NCBI RefSeq assembly: GCF_021513135.1
Contig: NZ_CP090980.1
Span: 1 to 64,000, forward strand
Source of the DNA: Vibrio sp. SS-MA-C1-2
GTDB lineage: Bacteria > Pseudomonadota > Gammaproteobacteria > Enterobacterales > Vibrionaceae
DNA: 64,000 bases
Direction: 5' to 3'
Shown: in pieces, positions 39,670 through 48,050 of the stretch
Layout of the letters: each line of letters begins with the position of its first letter
Position numbering within the stretch: position 1 is the stretch's first letter
Notes under the pieces: generated by a model
What the model was told of the DNA's origin: nothing
The model's database searches: none
The model's input: the letters and a program-made list of their open reading frames with translations, nothing else
Program-made: the position numbers and the translations under genes

Positions 39670-40937
39670 ATGTCTAAGAAAAAAATGTATGATTATGAAG
39701 TTAGTTCAGTGCCATCTAATTCTCGTCGAACATTATTCAATTTAACCGTCGTAACTACTGGATTGGCTGTTGCGATGTCTACATTATATACGGGACAAGC
39801 TTTAGCTCCTAGCTTGTCACTTTTTCAAACAGTTATAGTCACTTTTATTGGTTGTCTTGCTCTATGGGCAATAATGCATGTTGCAGGTTCGATAGGCACT
39901 AAAACTGGTTATGCTACAGTTTTTAATACTCGACGGTGTTTAGGCAAGAAAGGCTCGCGAGTTTTAAGTTTAATCATGGCTATTCCTTTATTTGGTTGGT
40001 TTGCTTTTCAGGCTTCTTTTTTTGGACAAACTGTAAGTATTTTATTTCCAGATTCGACGGTATTCTCTCCAAATATTGCTGCTGTTTGGGGGGATTGTTA
40101 ATGACCACAACCGCTATATTTGGGTATAAAGGATTAACATGGTTAAGTATGTTAGCATTCCCATTTTTATATTTATTTTCTCTATCTGGCGCTTACTTAT
40201 CTCATTCTTCTGTTCCTATTTCTTCAATTGCAGAGCTTTTACCTAGTGAACCTATATCGATTGGAGCAGGTATTACCATTGTTATTGGTAGTTATGCTGT
40301 TGGAGCTGTTAATCAATCTGATATTTCTCGTTATGGTAAAAATAGTAAAGATAATTCGATTGCATCTGGATTAGCTATGATTTGTTTTTTTGTAGCTATC
40401 GTCGCTGGTACTTTGATGATTATGGCTACAGGTACTGCTAATATTATGCAAGCAGTAACAGTTCTTGGTATGGGAGCTTATGCTTTAGTCTTTATTTTAT
40501 TGCTTCAATGGACTTCTAATGACAGTAATTTATATGCTGCAGCATTAGCTATATGTAATTTAAAGAAACTACCTAAATGGAAGGTATCATTAGTTATTGG
40601 TGTAATTAGTTCGTTAATTGCTGGAATGGGTATTTACCATTACTTTGATGCATTCTTGTCAATTTTAGGGACATTTATACCTCCTGTAGCGGGTGTGCTG
40701 GCAGTTGATTTTTATCTTTTAAATAAAGATAAACACTCTAAAGAGTATGTTGAAGGTGATGATATTGTCGATTATAACAAAGCTGGACTGATCTCATTCT
40801 TATCTGCTGGAATGGTAACATTCACTCTCTCGAAGTTAGGTTACTCAATTATGCCTGATGCTATAATGAGTATTCTTCTAGCATCATTTGGTTATTATTA
40901 CTTAATGCAACGTCAAGTTAAACCAGTATTAGCATAA
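39670..40937 (+). CDS. CodB-like NCS1 nucleobase/hydantoin permease, split by a frameshift
   Basis: The first frame starts MSKKKMYDYEVSSVPSNSRRTLFN and has several membrane spans. It breaks in a run of six G (40088-40093); one more G gives AVWGGLLMTTTAIFGYKGL and joins the second frame (to 40937), about 422 residues in all. IVIGSYAVGAVNQSDISRYG matches the conserved CodB segment. NCS1 permeases import cytosine, allantoin or hydantoins. It is last in the cargo operon and supplies the probable substrate. The break is likely a base-calling error. Confidence 0.85.
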
Positions 40938-40945
40938 TAACTATT

Positions 40946-40988
40946 AACCCTCTTTAGCTGTAATTGAACGTAGCATAAGAGGGTTTTT
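40946..40988. terminator. Terminator of the cargo operon
   Basis: AACCCTCT (40946-40953) pairs with AGAGGGTT (40978-40985), followed by TTT. Confidence 0.75.
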
Positions 40989-41057
40989 AAATGACAACTA
41001 GTTCCATATTCAGCATTTATTTATTCTTTAAAAACCAACATTTTTATTTGATTCTTC

Positions 41058-41465
41058 TTATTCAAAGATAACTGGAAACAAAAACCACATGAATGTTCCT
41101 GATATACCCCCTCCCAGTAATGCACTGAATAAGCAGAGAGTGAAAACTTTACTGTAGCTAATCAATAGGTATTTAAACATCTTATTGTTGATCTCTTGCT
41201 CGACAGTACGGGACATTACTGCTCGAATTTTCTCGGTGAGTGCTTCACTGGTATTTAATAATGTATCTGTTTGACTCAGTAAAGCATTCATTTTTATCGA
41301 GTAATCTCGGTCAAATTGCTCGGGTACTCCCTTCAGAGCTTCTTTCAATACATCTATTTCACTTTTTAACGATGTAGGGAGTTGTTTAATGATTTCTTCT
41401 AACTCAAAATGATCCGCAAGAAGGATTTTAAGCCTAGCATCAATGAGTTCTTCTATTTCAGTCAT
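41058..41465 (-). CDS. StbC-like membrane protein of the stability operon
   Basis: The 135-residue protein is mostly coiled coil (residues 1-100) with one C-terminal membrane span (VFTLCLFSALLGGGISGTFMWFLFP). It is third in a three-gene operon after a DNA-binding protein and a ParA-like ATPase, the layout of stbABC in R388. Here stbC is called by position. A broken copy lies at 27847-28085 outside the element. Confidence 0.55.
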   Translation of the reverse strand: MTEIEELIDARLKILLADHFELEEIIKQLPTSLKSEIDVLKEALKGVPEQFDRDYSIKMNALLSQTDTLLNTSEALTEKIRAVMSRTVEQEINNKMFKYLLISYSKVFTLCLFSALLGGGISGTFMWFLFPVIFE

Positions 41466-42165
41466 GGCTTAACTCCAAAGCTTGGAAAGCTAAATCAAAT
41501 TCTTGATTAATACCTTCAATCAACCGTTTAACGGATCGTTCTTCTGAAAGTGACATTCGTTCTTCTTTGCTTTTTGCTTCTCGCAATAAGCATCTGAAGT
41601 CTCTATCATCATGTAAAACAGTTTTAAATGTTGTATCTAATTTAGATAACATTGAAAAAGCATTCGTTTCATAGATGGTTGATATTCGATTGGTGGATAT
41701 TTCAGTTTGGCTAACCTTATTCAAGAAAGTAGAGTATTGCTTTTCTATGCGTATTTTTTTGTTTGCTCGATTGAAAATAAATTTAATCCTTTCAGCATCA
41801 ACGCCTATAATTTGCAACATTTCAATGGTCGACACTGAGTCTATTTGTTGTTTTTCTGTTGGGGTTACGGGAACGATAAAATAATCAATATCTTCGTGGC
41901 TTCCTTTGAATTCTTTCATCTTAATCATAAAGTCTTCAATATTAGATGCCCCTACATCGATGATTGAACAGTCAGCGGAGTAGATTTCTTGAAATATTTC
42001 ACTGAACTCATTGGATGAATATTTTTTATCATCCGTACCATCGTTATTTATGGTTTCAACTTTGATGATTTCTGAATTGTCTAATCGTGGTTTTAGTAGG
42101 TTTTCGCATATTGTAGATTTACCTACGTTCCCTGAATTATTTAATACAGCTAATTTTAGATACAT
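41458..42165 (-). CDS. StbB-like ATPase
   Basis: The 235-residue protein begins KLAVLNNSGNVGKSTICENLL, a deviant Walker A of the MinD/ParA class. CSIIDVGASNIEDFM matches Walker B, and FIVPVTPTEKQQIDS the switch region. StbB of R388 is such an ATPase and is needed for conjugation and plasmid positioning with StbA. It overlaps the StbC-like gene by 8 bases and follows the StbA-like gene by 2. Confidence 0.75.
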   Translation of the reverse strand: MYLKLAVLNNSGNVGKSTICENLLKPRLDNSEIIKVETINNDGTDDKKYSSNEFSEIFQEIYSADCSIIDVGASNIEDFMIKMKEFKGSHEDIDYFIVPVTPTEKQQIDSVSTIEMLQIIGVDAERIKFIFNRANKKIRIEKQYSTFLNKVSQTEISTNRISTIYETNAFSMLSKLDTTFKTVLHDDRDFRCLLREAKSKEERMSLSEERSVKRLIEGINQEFDLAFQALELSHD

Positions 42166-42167
42166 AA

Positions 42168-42638
42168 TTATTTTCCTCTGTACTCAGTCACTTTTTTTGT
42201 TATTTGAAATTCATTACTACATTTCCAACTCTTAACTTGTTCTGGAGTAATATTTAATGAATTTATTTTTTTAATTAAATAGTCCGATGTAATGCCGACA
42301 TATTGCCAATCTTCTTTCGTGAAGTGAGTTGATTTCACTTCATCTTTTACAGGTTTTGTTATATTAATTGAGTCATCTTCCTTGTATTGAGTTTCGTTAG
42401 CTTCTTGCGATAAATGAATGTGAGAGTCTTCATTTAAACTTTTAGCGTGTCTAATTGAGCGAATAAAATAATCATAAGATGGAAGTTCTAAAGCAGTAAA
42501 GATGGATTTATAAGAGAAGCCCTCATTTTTTACTAAATACTCAATAATGTGAATGTGACGTTTGATGATTGACCTAAAGCTATAGTGTTTACTTTTTATA
42601 TCTTGGCCTATTTGGGTTTTAAGTCGGTTAATATCCAT
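42168..42638 (-). CDS. StbA-like DNA-binding protein
   Basis: The 156-residue protein has HSFRSIIKRHIHIIEYLVKNEGFSYKSIFTALELPSYDYFIRSIRHAK-type helix-turn-helix sequence near its start, a charged linker (residues 75-110), and a conserved end. First in the operon, it is transcribed away from a block of 11-bp phased repeats that begins about 50 bases from its start. This is how R388 stbA faces the repeats StbA binds. Autoregulation is expected. Confidence 0.65.
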   Translation of the reverse strand: MDINRLKTQIGQDIKSKHYSFRSIIKRHIHIIEYLVKNEGFSYKSIFTALELPSYDYFIRSIRHAKSLNEDSHIHLSQEANETQYKEDDSINITKPVKDEVKSTHFTKEDWQYVGITSDYLIKKINSLNITPEQVKSWKCSNEFQITKKVTEYRGK

Positions 42639-42686
42639 TTTTATAACCTTTAAGAGATATTATTAATGAAAATTAATCAGTGTTCT

Positions 42687-42840
42687 AATAGTGTCTTTAA
42701 AGTGTGCTTTTTCTGTCTGTTAAGTGGCTATAAAGTGTCTTAAAACTGTCTGATAATTTGAAAGTTGTCTGAATAGTGTCTTATAACTGTTTTAATTATG
42801 TCTGTGAAGTGTCTGATTTGTGTCTTGAAAGTATCTTATT
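42687..42840. repeat. Two blocks of 11-bp phased repeats, StbA-type binding array
   Basis: A GTGTCT-like core recurs at an exact 11-base step. GTCT or a near match starts at 42693, 42704, 42715, 42726, 42737 and 42748, then after 19 bases at 42767, 42778, 42789, 42800, 42811, 42822 and 42833. Six plus seven units on one DNA face, between the stb operon and the oriT-like hairpin, match the two-block stb repeats of R388. Confidence 0.85.
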
Positions 42841-42864
42841 TAACAGTGGGTTAGTTGGTAATAG

Positions 42865-42918
42865 GCACGCTGTCGAAAGTATACAATCTCGTTCCTCGAT
42901 GGTATGCTTTCGGCGTGC
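42865..42918. other. oriT-like inverted repeat
   Basis: GCACGC-TG-TCGAAAGTATAC (42865-42884) faces GTATGCTTTCG-GCGTGC (42902-42918), with one mismatch and a two-base bulge. It lies between the phased repeats and the mobilization genes, and GC-richer sequence (AAAGGGAAACCCCTTT) follows at 42919-42934. Position and shape fit an origin of transfer; the nick site is not identified. Confidence 0.6.
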
Positions 42919-42995
42919 AAAGGGAAACCCCTTTAACCCCAAGATCAAAAACAAAGGCTTCAACTCGACGAGTTTGGTAATATGAATTTAACGTT

Positions 42996-43361
42996 GTGAA
43001 TGCATCTATGAGCAGAGAAAATAAAGAACATATTATTACTTTTCGATTATCAAATGAGGACTTTAAGCCATTTGAAAAGGTGCTATTAAATACCGATCAA
43101 ACGCGTTCTTCATTATTTAGAAAAGTGGTTATTACTAAATCAGAATTAATCTTTATTGATAAAGGAAAATTAGAAGAAAGTAAGAAGATCACTTTTCTTG
43201 CTAATAAAAGCGCAAATAATATTAATCAAATTGCTAAGCAACTTAATAAGTATCACAAATCAGGCGTGGTGACTGAGCAGTTATATCAGGAGGTGTTAAA
43301 TAGATTAATCACAATTGAATCCTCATTTGTTAAGGCTATACAATATGTTAGCGCGAGTTAG
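42996..43361 (+). CDS. MobC/NikA-like relaxosome accessory protein
   Basis: The 121-residue product (from GTG at 42996, or ATG at 43008) has HIITFRLSNEDFKPFEKVLLNTDQTRSSLFRKVVI, a ribbon-helix-helix type start, and SANNINQIAKQLNKYHKSGVV, the MobC family motif. MobC proteins bind oriT and help the relaxase reach the nick site. It ends inside the relaxase start region, so the two are coupled. Confidence 0.8.
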   Translation: MNASMSRENKEHIITFRLSNEDFKPFEKVLLNTDQTRSSLFRKVVITKSELIFIDKGKLEESKKITFLANKSANNINQIAKQLNKYHKSGVVTEQLYQEVLNRLITIESSFVKAIQYVSAS

Positions 43362-45732
43362 TGCAGGGCAGTCAGGAATTATTGATTACCTTATATTAGG
43401 AAATAAGCAGGGGCGAGAACTTAGTCGAGATGAGTTAGATGAACGTGTTGTTATCGATGGAAATATTGAGATAACAGAGTCATTGGTTAAAGATCGCAAA
43501 CCCAATAATTACCTTCATATTACTTTAAGTTTCTCAGAAAATGATATTTCTGTAGAAAAAGTAACGGAAGCGTATGAATTATATAAAGAGAAGGTGATGA
43601 GTGCATATGATTGTAATGAATACAATATTTATGCAGAAATCCATCAACCGAAAGTAAAAAACATAAAAGATAAAAAAACGGGTGAAAATATAGCGCGTTT
43701 ATCACATGTTCATATTGTCTTACCCTTAGAAAACTTAGTGACTGGTAAACGCTTTAACCCTTTTGGTAAATATACCAATAACATTAATTATCATGATGCG
43801 ATTCAAGAGTCAGTCAATCGAAAATTAAATTTATCATCACCTTATGATAATCAAAGGAAAGGGTTTATTAATCACTCTGATTTTATTAGTCGATATAAAG
43901 GTGACACGTTCAAAAAAGGTAATGTAGAGCTTAAAAAAACACTCTTCGATACTATCAATAATAAAAATATCCGCACGATGGAAGCGTTTGAGTCGGAATT
44001 ATCTAAACATGGTCAAGTCTCGGTTGGAAAGAAGAACCAAGCTGATGAGTATTTGCAAATAAAGCCTCACGGTAAAAGTAAAAATATTCGCTTAAAAGAA
44101 GCATGTTTTAAGTCTGACTATATTGTTGATCGGCAGCTTGAATGCCCAAAGCCAACTGATAAAGAAATAAAGAAGCTAGTCAACGAATGGGCAAGCAGAC
44201 GTAGCCATGAAATGAAGTATATTCATCCTGCTTCACTTAAAGAGCGAGAACATTATAAAAACCTAACCAAAGATGAAAAGAGGTGTTATCTCAATGACAA
44301 ACAAATCAATCCTGGACAGGGGCGACGGCAAGTATGTCGACAGTCTCGTTTTAAACCAGTTACCCAAAAAACATTTACCGACATTAGAAACGGCTTGCCA
44401 AGTCTGTCCCAACGTCATGTGGATGGAGGAAACAGACAATCAAAATCAAATAGCCAAAGCATATTGCAGAATAATGAACGTGATCATTTGGAGCCCAATC
44501 GAACCGGTCGAAATAACGAATTGCGACGGTCTTCTAATAACAGACAGCGAAGAGGAGTAACCCCAACAACGGTAATAACACAGTTATTAAATAACCATAA
44601 TGAAACCCAAATTAAAGAGATTGAAGCGCAACAATTTAAGCATATAAAACAAACATTAAAGCCTGAGTATTTATTAAAAGCGTTAGAAATAGCTCATGGG
44701 GTTGAACCTGATGACTATCTTAGTTTTCGAGCTAAAGATGGCAGTGCACGCATAAAGACAGGAGCTAGAGCGTTAAATGTCAGTGATTTCTGTACTAAAT
44801 ACATGAATCTCACCTGGGATGAAACCAAAGCTATTTTAAATACATCACATAAAAAGCAAGAGCAGACTGAGCTTGAAAATAAAGTAATCAATAGCATTAC
44901 ATTTATTAGTCAATATACCACGCAATCATCAAATAGAAATAAGCGAGCTAGATTAGATGAATCAATTATGGTGTTAAAACATTTACAAAAGCAGGAAAAA
45001 CTTATGGATAATTTAAACCGAATATCTGGTAGTGAAGAAATTAGTCTTGTAAAAACCACAGAACAAGTTAAAAAACAGCAACAGCTATTAGAGCAGCTTT
45101 CAATGAAAATGAGTGATTTAGTTGCGGTTAAGGATGTAGAAAAAAGCCAAGTTCAATTTAAAGATAAGCATTCCGGATATAGTGTCTTTAAAGACTTGGG
45201 GCATGAAATTGTATTGAATGAGAGAAAACCATCAGATGATCATGTTGCTGCCGCAGTAACAATGGCGGCTGAAAAATTTGGTGAACTTAAAATCAGTGGA
45301 AATAAAGACTTTAAACAACAAGTTATTGATATTGCTGTAGTGAAAGATTTAAACGTTGTTTTTTCAGATAAAAGATTACAAGCTGAGTTCTTAGAGCAAA
45401 AAGCTAACTTTTCAGATCAGAACAAAGTCGATTCTTCAGATAGGATGCACGTGAAAGAGGCATCAAGCTACAGTGTCACTTATCAATATAAAGGTGATCA
45501 CCTCAACGTTAAAGTGAATGATAAACAACCTAATGCAATGCCTTCTCAAGTTTTAGACCGCATTGTTAAAAGTGATGCCTTTTTAAAGAATTATTCTGTT
45601 AATGATATCCAATCCGGTAAATTAGATCTGAGTGAAGCAAAAGGGATACAACCCATCCCTAAAACATATGACGAAAATGCTCAACCAATCAGAGAAGAAA
45701 AGCAAACCAAATCAATTCAAGCCACAGTATAA
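43345..45732 (+). CDS. Relaxase with LPD7-type C-terminal region
   Basis: From ATG at 43345 the product is 795 residues. It starts MLARVSAGQSGIIDYL, like many relaxases, and has the metal-binding motif HVHIVLPL with His121 and His123. The catalytic Tyr is probably in IIDYL. A Lys/Arg-rich middle follows, then an LPD7-like domain (HSGYSVFKDLGHEIVLNERKPSDDHVAAAVTMAAEKFG, about 610-650). The final 85 residues reappear at the end of the next protein. It nicks oriT and is piloted through the VirB/VirD4 channel. An in-frame TTG at 43315 overlaps mobC. Confidence 0.85.
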   Translation: MLARVSAGQSGIIDYLILGNKQGRELSRDELDERVVIDGNIEITESLVKDRKPNNYLHITLSFSENDISVEKVTEAYELYKEKVMSAYDCNEYNIYAEIHQPKVKNIKDKKTGENIARLSHVHIVLPLENLVTGKRFNPFGKYTNNINYHDAIQESVNRKLNLSSPYDNQRKGFINHSDFISRYKGDTFKKGNVELKKTLFDTINNKNIRTMEAFESELSKHGQVSVGKKNQADEYLQIKPHGKSKNIRLKEACFKSDYIVDRQLECPKPTDKEIKKLVNEWASRRSHEMKYIHPASLKEREHYKNLTKDEKRCYLNDKQINPGQGRRQVCRQSRFKPVTQKTFTDIRNGLPSLSQRHVDGGNRQSKSNSQSILQNNERDHLEPNRTGRNNELRRSSNNRQRRGVTPTTVITQLLNNHNETQIKEIEAQQFKHIKQTLKPEYLLKALEIAHGVEPDDYLSFRAKDGSARIKTGARALNVSDFCTKYMNLTWDETKAILNTSHKKQEQTELENKVINSITFISQYTTQSSNRNKRARLDESIMVLKHLQKQEKLMDNLNRISGSEEISLVKTTEQVKKQQQLLEQLSMKMSDLVAVKDVEKSQVQFKDKHSGYSVFKDLGHEIVLNERKPSDDHVAAAVTMAAEKFGELKISGNKDFKQQVIDIAVVKDLNVVFSDKRLQAEFLEQKANFSDQNKVDSSDRMHVKEASSYSVTYQYKGDHLNVKVNDKQPNAMPSQVLDRIVKSDAFLKNYSVNDIQSGKLDLSEAKGIQPIPKTYDENAQPIREEKQTKSIQATV

Positions 45733-46652
45733 TGATAAAGACAGCGACTATTGATGAGGTATATGAAGCCGTCAACATTGTTTGGAATGAGTGTAACGGT
45801 AATTTACCTCTTAAATTTAAAATCAGAGAAACCGCAGAGGAATTGTATGGACAAGAAGCAGTTAAACAATACCCAAGACTCAAACAAGTTCAAGGGGCCT
45901 ATTATCCTAGAGGACAACTCGTCGTTTTTACCTCCTCCGCAATCTTATTCGACAGCGGAAACGAGATGGAGGATGGAGGGAAAATCAGAACAAGAAGTCC
46001 AGGTGTTGTTGAAGCACTTATTGTCGCAAGACATGAAGTCTTAGGCCATTATGGTTTAAATACGTGTACTAAAGACGAAAAGCTCCGTATTTTAAATAAA
46101 ATAATAGAATGCAGAAACGAGCCTTTTTTAAGGAAAGAGTGGGAAAATCTACAAGGTTCGTACGATTTAGTTTCTAACTTGACCAAAGCGGAAGAGGTCT
46201 TTTGCTTTACTGCAGAAAAAAAGCCTGTTCTAAACCGTGAGTTTTCTTTTCACGATAAGCCATTTTCAATTGAACATGTGGAGCAACTGGCAGCAAAAAT
46301 TGCAGAAGGTATTCGATTAGGTTTAAGAACTCAACAAATTTTTCCTAAAGATGATCACTCGCCTTTTTCGATCAAAAGTAACTTTAATACAAAATATACC
46401 TGGTCTTCCTCTGATCAACAATTGCATTTAACGATTAATGACCAATCGCCAGACAAAATACCTGAAAAGTTATTAGCGACTATTGCGAGTAAAGACCGAT
46501 TCCTAAAAAATTACTCATTAGAGCAGATACAATCAGGTAAGCTTGAACTAAGTCAGGCCAAAGGCACACAGCCTGTTCCTAAGCAGTATGATGAAGCAGG
46601 GCAGGCTGTGCGAGAAGAAAAAAAGACACAACCACTACAAGCTAAAGCGTAA
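45732..46652 (+). CDS. Zincin-like metallopeptidase protein sharing the relaxase C-terminus
   Basis: The 306-residue protein starts on the last base of the relaxase stop (TAATG overlap). VARHEVLGHYGL holds an HExxxH motif (His101, Glu102, His106), as in the zincin peptidases of polyvalent proteins on phages and plasmids. The last 80 residues, including FLKNYSLEQIQSGKLELSQAKG, closely match the relaxase end (FLKNYSVNDIQSGKLDLSEAKG). A shared tail on two coupled genes suggests a common signal, perhaps for export through the T4SS. The peptidase call rests on the motif. Confidence 0.7.
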   Translation: MIKTATIDEVYEAVNIVWNECNGNLPLKFKIRETAEELYGQEAVKQYPRLKQVQGAYYPRGQLVVFTSSAILFDSGNEMEDGGKIRTRSPGVVEALIVARHEVLGHYGLNTCTKDEKLRILNKIIECRNEPFLRKEWENLQGSYDLVSNLTKAEEVFCFTAEKKPVLNREFSFHDKPFSIEHVEQLAAKIAEGIRLGLRTQQIFPKDDHSPFSIKSNFNTKYTWSSSDQQLHLTINDQSPDKIPEKLLATIASKDRFLKNYSLEQIQSGKLELSQAKGTQPVPKQYDEAGQAVREEKKTQPLQAKA

Positions 46653-46669
46653 TTCCCCACTGTTATCGT

Positions 46670-46741
46670 TGTGCCAAAATGACACAAAACTTGCTAGTTG
46701 TACATTTTACGCTCATAATAATATGTGACATTTTTGACACA
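46670..46741. promoter_or_regulatory. Paired operator sites of the toxin-antitoxin operon
   Basis: Two similar imperfect palindromes, TGTGCCAAAATGACACA (46670-46686) and TGTGACATTTTTGACACA (46724-46741), flank the likely promoter. TGTG...CACA ends are shared. Binding by the DUF1778 antitoxin is expected. Confidence 0.5.
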
Positions 46742-46754
46742 AAGGGAAATTATT

Positions 46755-47027
46755 ATGGCTACAACGTTACCTCGCATCACGGCTAGAGTTGATGTTGACA
46801 CACAAGAGCTACTTACAAAGGCTGCTGCTATTGCGGGCATGTCTAGTATTAATTCATTCGTTTTAAGTGCTGCCATCGAAAAAGCCAAACAAGTTATCGA
46901 ACGAGAGCAAACCCTAAAACTTAGCCAAGCTGATGCTATGTTGCTAATGGAAGCGTTAGATCGCCCAGCACGTAAAAACTCAAAACTAAAAGCCGCTTCT
47001 GACCTATACGAACAAAAATCTCAATGA
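46755..47027 (+). CDS. DUF1778 antitoxin (TacA/AtaR type)
   Basis: From ATG at 46755 (ribosome site AAGGGAAA) the product is 90 residues. The ribbon-helix-helix start (RITARVDVDTQELLTKAAAIAGMSSINSFVLSAAIEKAK) and the C-terminal toxin-wrapping tail (LMEALDRPARKNSKLKAA) are typical of DUF1778 antitoxins. It neutralises the GNAT toxin that follows with an ATGA overlap. Confidence 0.93.
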   Translation: MATTLPRITARVDVDTQELLTKAAAIAGMSSINSFVLSAAIEKAKQVIEREQTLKLSQADAMLLMEALDRPARKNSKLKAASDLYEQKSQ

Positions 47028-47521
47028 TGAATACTGTTCTTCTTAATAAAGTTAAACATGATAGAACTCGATTTAATTGTGGTATCGAGGCTCTCAATAA
47101 TTACTTAAAAGTAATGGCGAGCCAGCAAGCAAAAAAAGATAATACCAGAACGTTTGTTTTGGAAGATATCTATGATGATTCGCATATTATCGGCTTTTAT
47201 ACCCTAACAATGACACCAATTGATCTGAACGCATTACCAGAAAGGTTACAAAAAAAGCACCAGCCTTCAACTTCAGGCGGCCTTATTGCTCGTCTTGCTA
47301 TCGATGATAGATATAAAGGTAAAGGTTTTGGTGAATGGCTTCTTATTGATGCTTTGAAAAAGCTATTAGCTGCGAGTGATAGTGTGGCATTTCCAATTGT
47401 TATTGTTGATGCTAAAGATGGCGCTAAACAATTTTATGAGCGTTATGGCTTCCAAGCATTTCAAGATGCAGAAAATAAGCTTTTTATCACTATTGCTGAT
47501 TTGAGGGCGAGCTTAGGTTAA
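47024..47521 (+). CDS. GNAT-family toxin (TacT/AtaT type)
   Basis: The 165-residue protein has FNCGIEALNNYLKVMASQQAKKDNTRTFVL, the start seen in TacT-like toxins. The acetyl-CoA loop is IARLAIDDRYKGKGFGEWLL, and the catalytic Tyr region is KQFYERYGFQAF. These toxins acetylate the amino acid on charged tRNAs and stop translation. The pair stabilises the element in its host. Confidence 0.93.
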   Translation: MMNTVLLNKVKHDRTRFNCGIEALNNYLKVMASQQAKKDNTRTFVLEDIYDDSHIIGFYTLTMTPIDLNALPERLQKKHQPSTSGGLIARLAIDDRYKGKGFGEWLLIDALKKLLAASDSVAFPIVIVDAKDGAKQFYERYGFQAFQDAENKLFITIADLRASLG

Positions 47522-47581
47522 GTCATATATTAAGAACTGATACCAAGATATGAAAATCTATGGAACAGTGAATTAAAAATA

Positions 47582-48016
47582 TCACTCATCCCAGTTTTTG
47601 ATGATATCAGGAAGATCGGAAATAAACTCAGATAAATAGATGCGTCTTGCCTCACTTATTTGTGCCGATTGACCATAAATTTTCCAACGAAAGTCTTTAT
47701 AACGATCTAACCACTCAATAAATACAGACGAAATATTGAGATTTTGATAGTGTCTAATGATTGTTTGGTTATATTCAGTATCTAAATAACGTAAATCATC
47801 CCATGCTAGCCCATCAAAAGAAATGCTATTTAGTTCTTCTTTTCGGTCATTGTAGACAATAAACGAAGTATCAAAGAAGTCATAAGCGGCATGTCGAATA
47901 ATCGTGATACTTTCTTTATGCTCAAGAACTAATCGTGAATCTGGAATAATCTGTTTGTTTCTATCTACAGCTTCAAATATTAAATTAAACTCAGTGGTTA
48001 TATCGAATGATTTCAT
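47582..48016 (-). CDS. Hypothetical protein downstream of topoisomerase III
   Basis: The 144-residue acidic protein is not recognised. It has no signal peptide or membrane span; the end WLDRYKDFRWKIYGQSAQISEARRIYLSEFISDLPDIIKNWDE looks helical. It is last in the minus-strand transfer operon, 27 bases after topB, with a degenerate copy of the operon palindrome between. Confidence 0.5.
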   Translation of the reverse strand: MKSFDITTEFNLIFEAVDRNKQIIPDSRLVLEHKESITIIRHAAYDFFDTSFIVYNDRKEELNSISFDGLAWDDLRYLDTEYNQTIIRHYQNLNISSVFIEWLDRYKDFRWKIYGQSAQISEARRIYLSEFISDLPDIIKNWDE

Positions 48017-48028
48017 GGGCTTGCCTTA

Positions 48029-48050
48029 TATGTAGCATTGAAGTTATATG
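48029..48050. repeat. Operon palindrome copy 7 (degenerate)
   Basis: TATGTAGC-ATTGAA-GTTATATG, overlapping the end of topB and preceding the 144-residue gene. Confidence 0.55.

Noticed and set aside
44273-44560. 95-residue frame inside the relaxase
   Set aside because: Overlaps the relaxase linker in another frame; no independent support.
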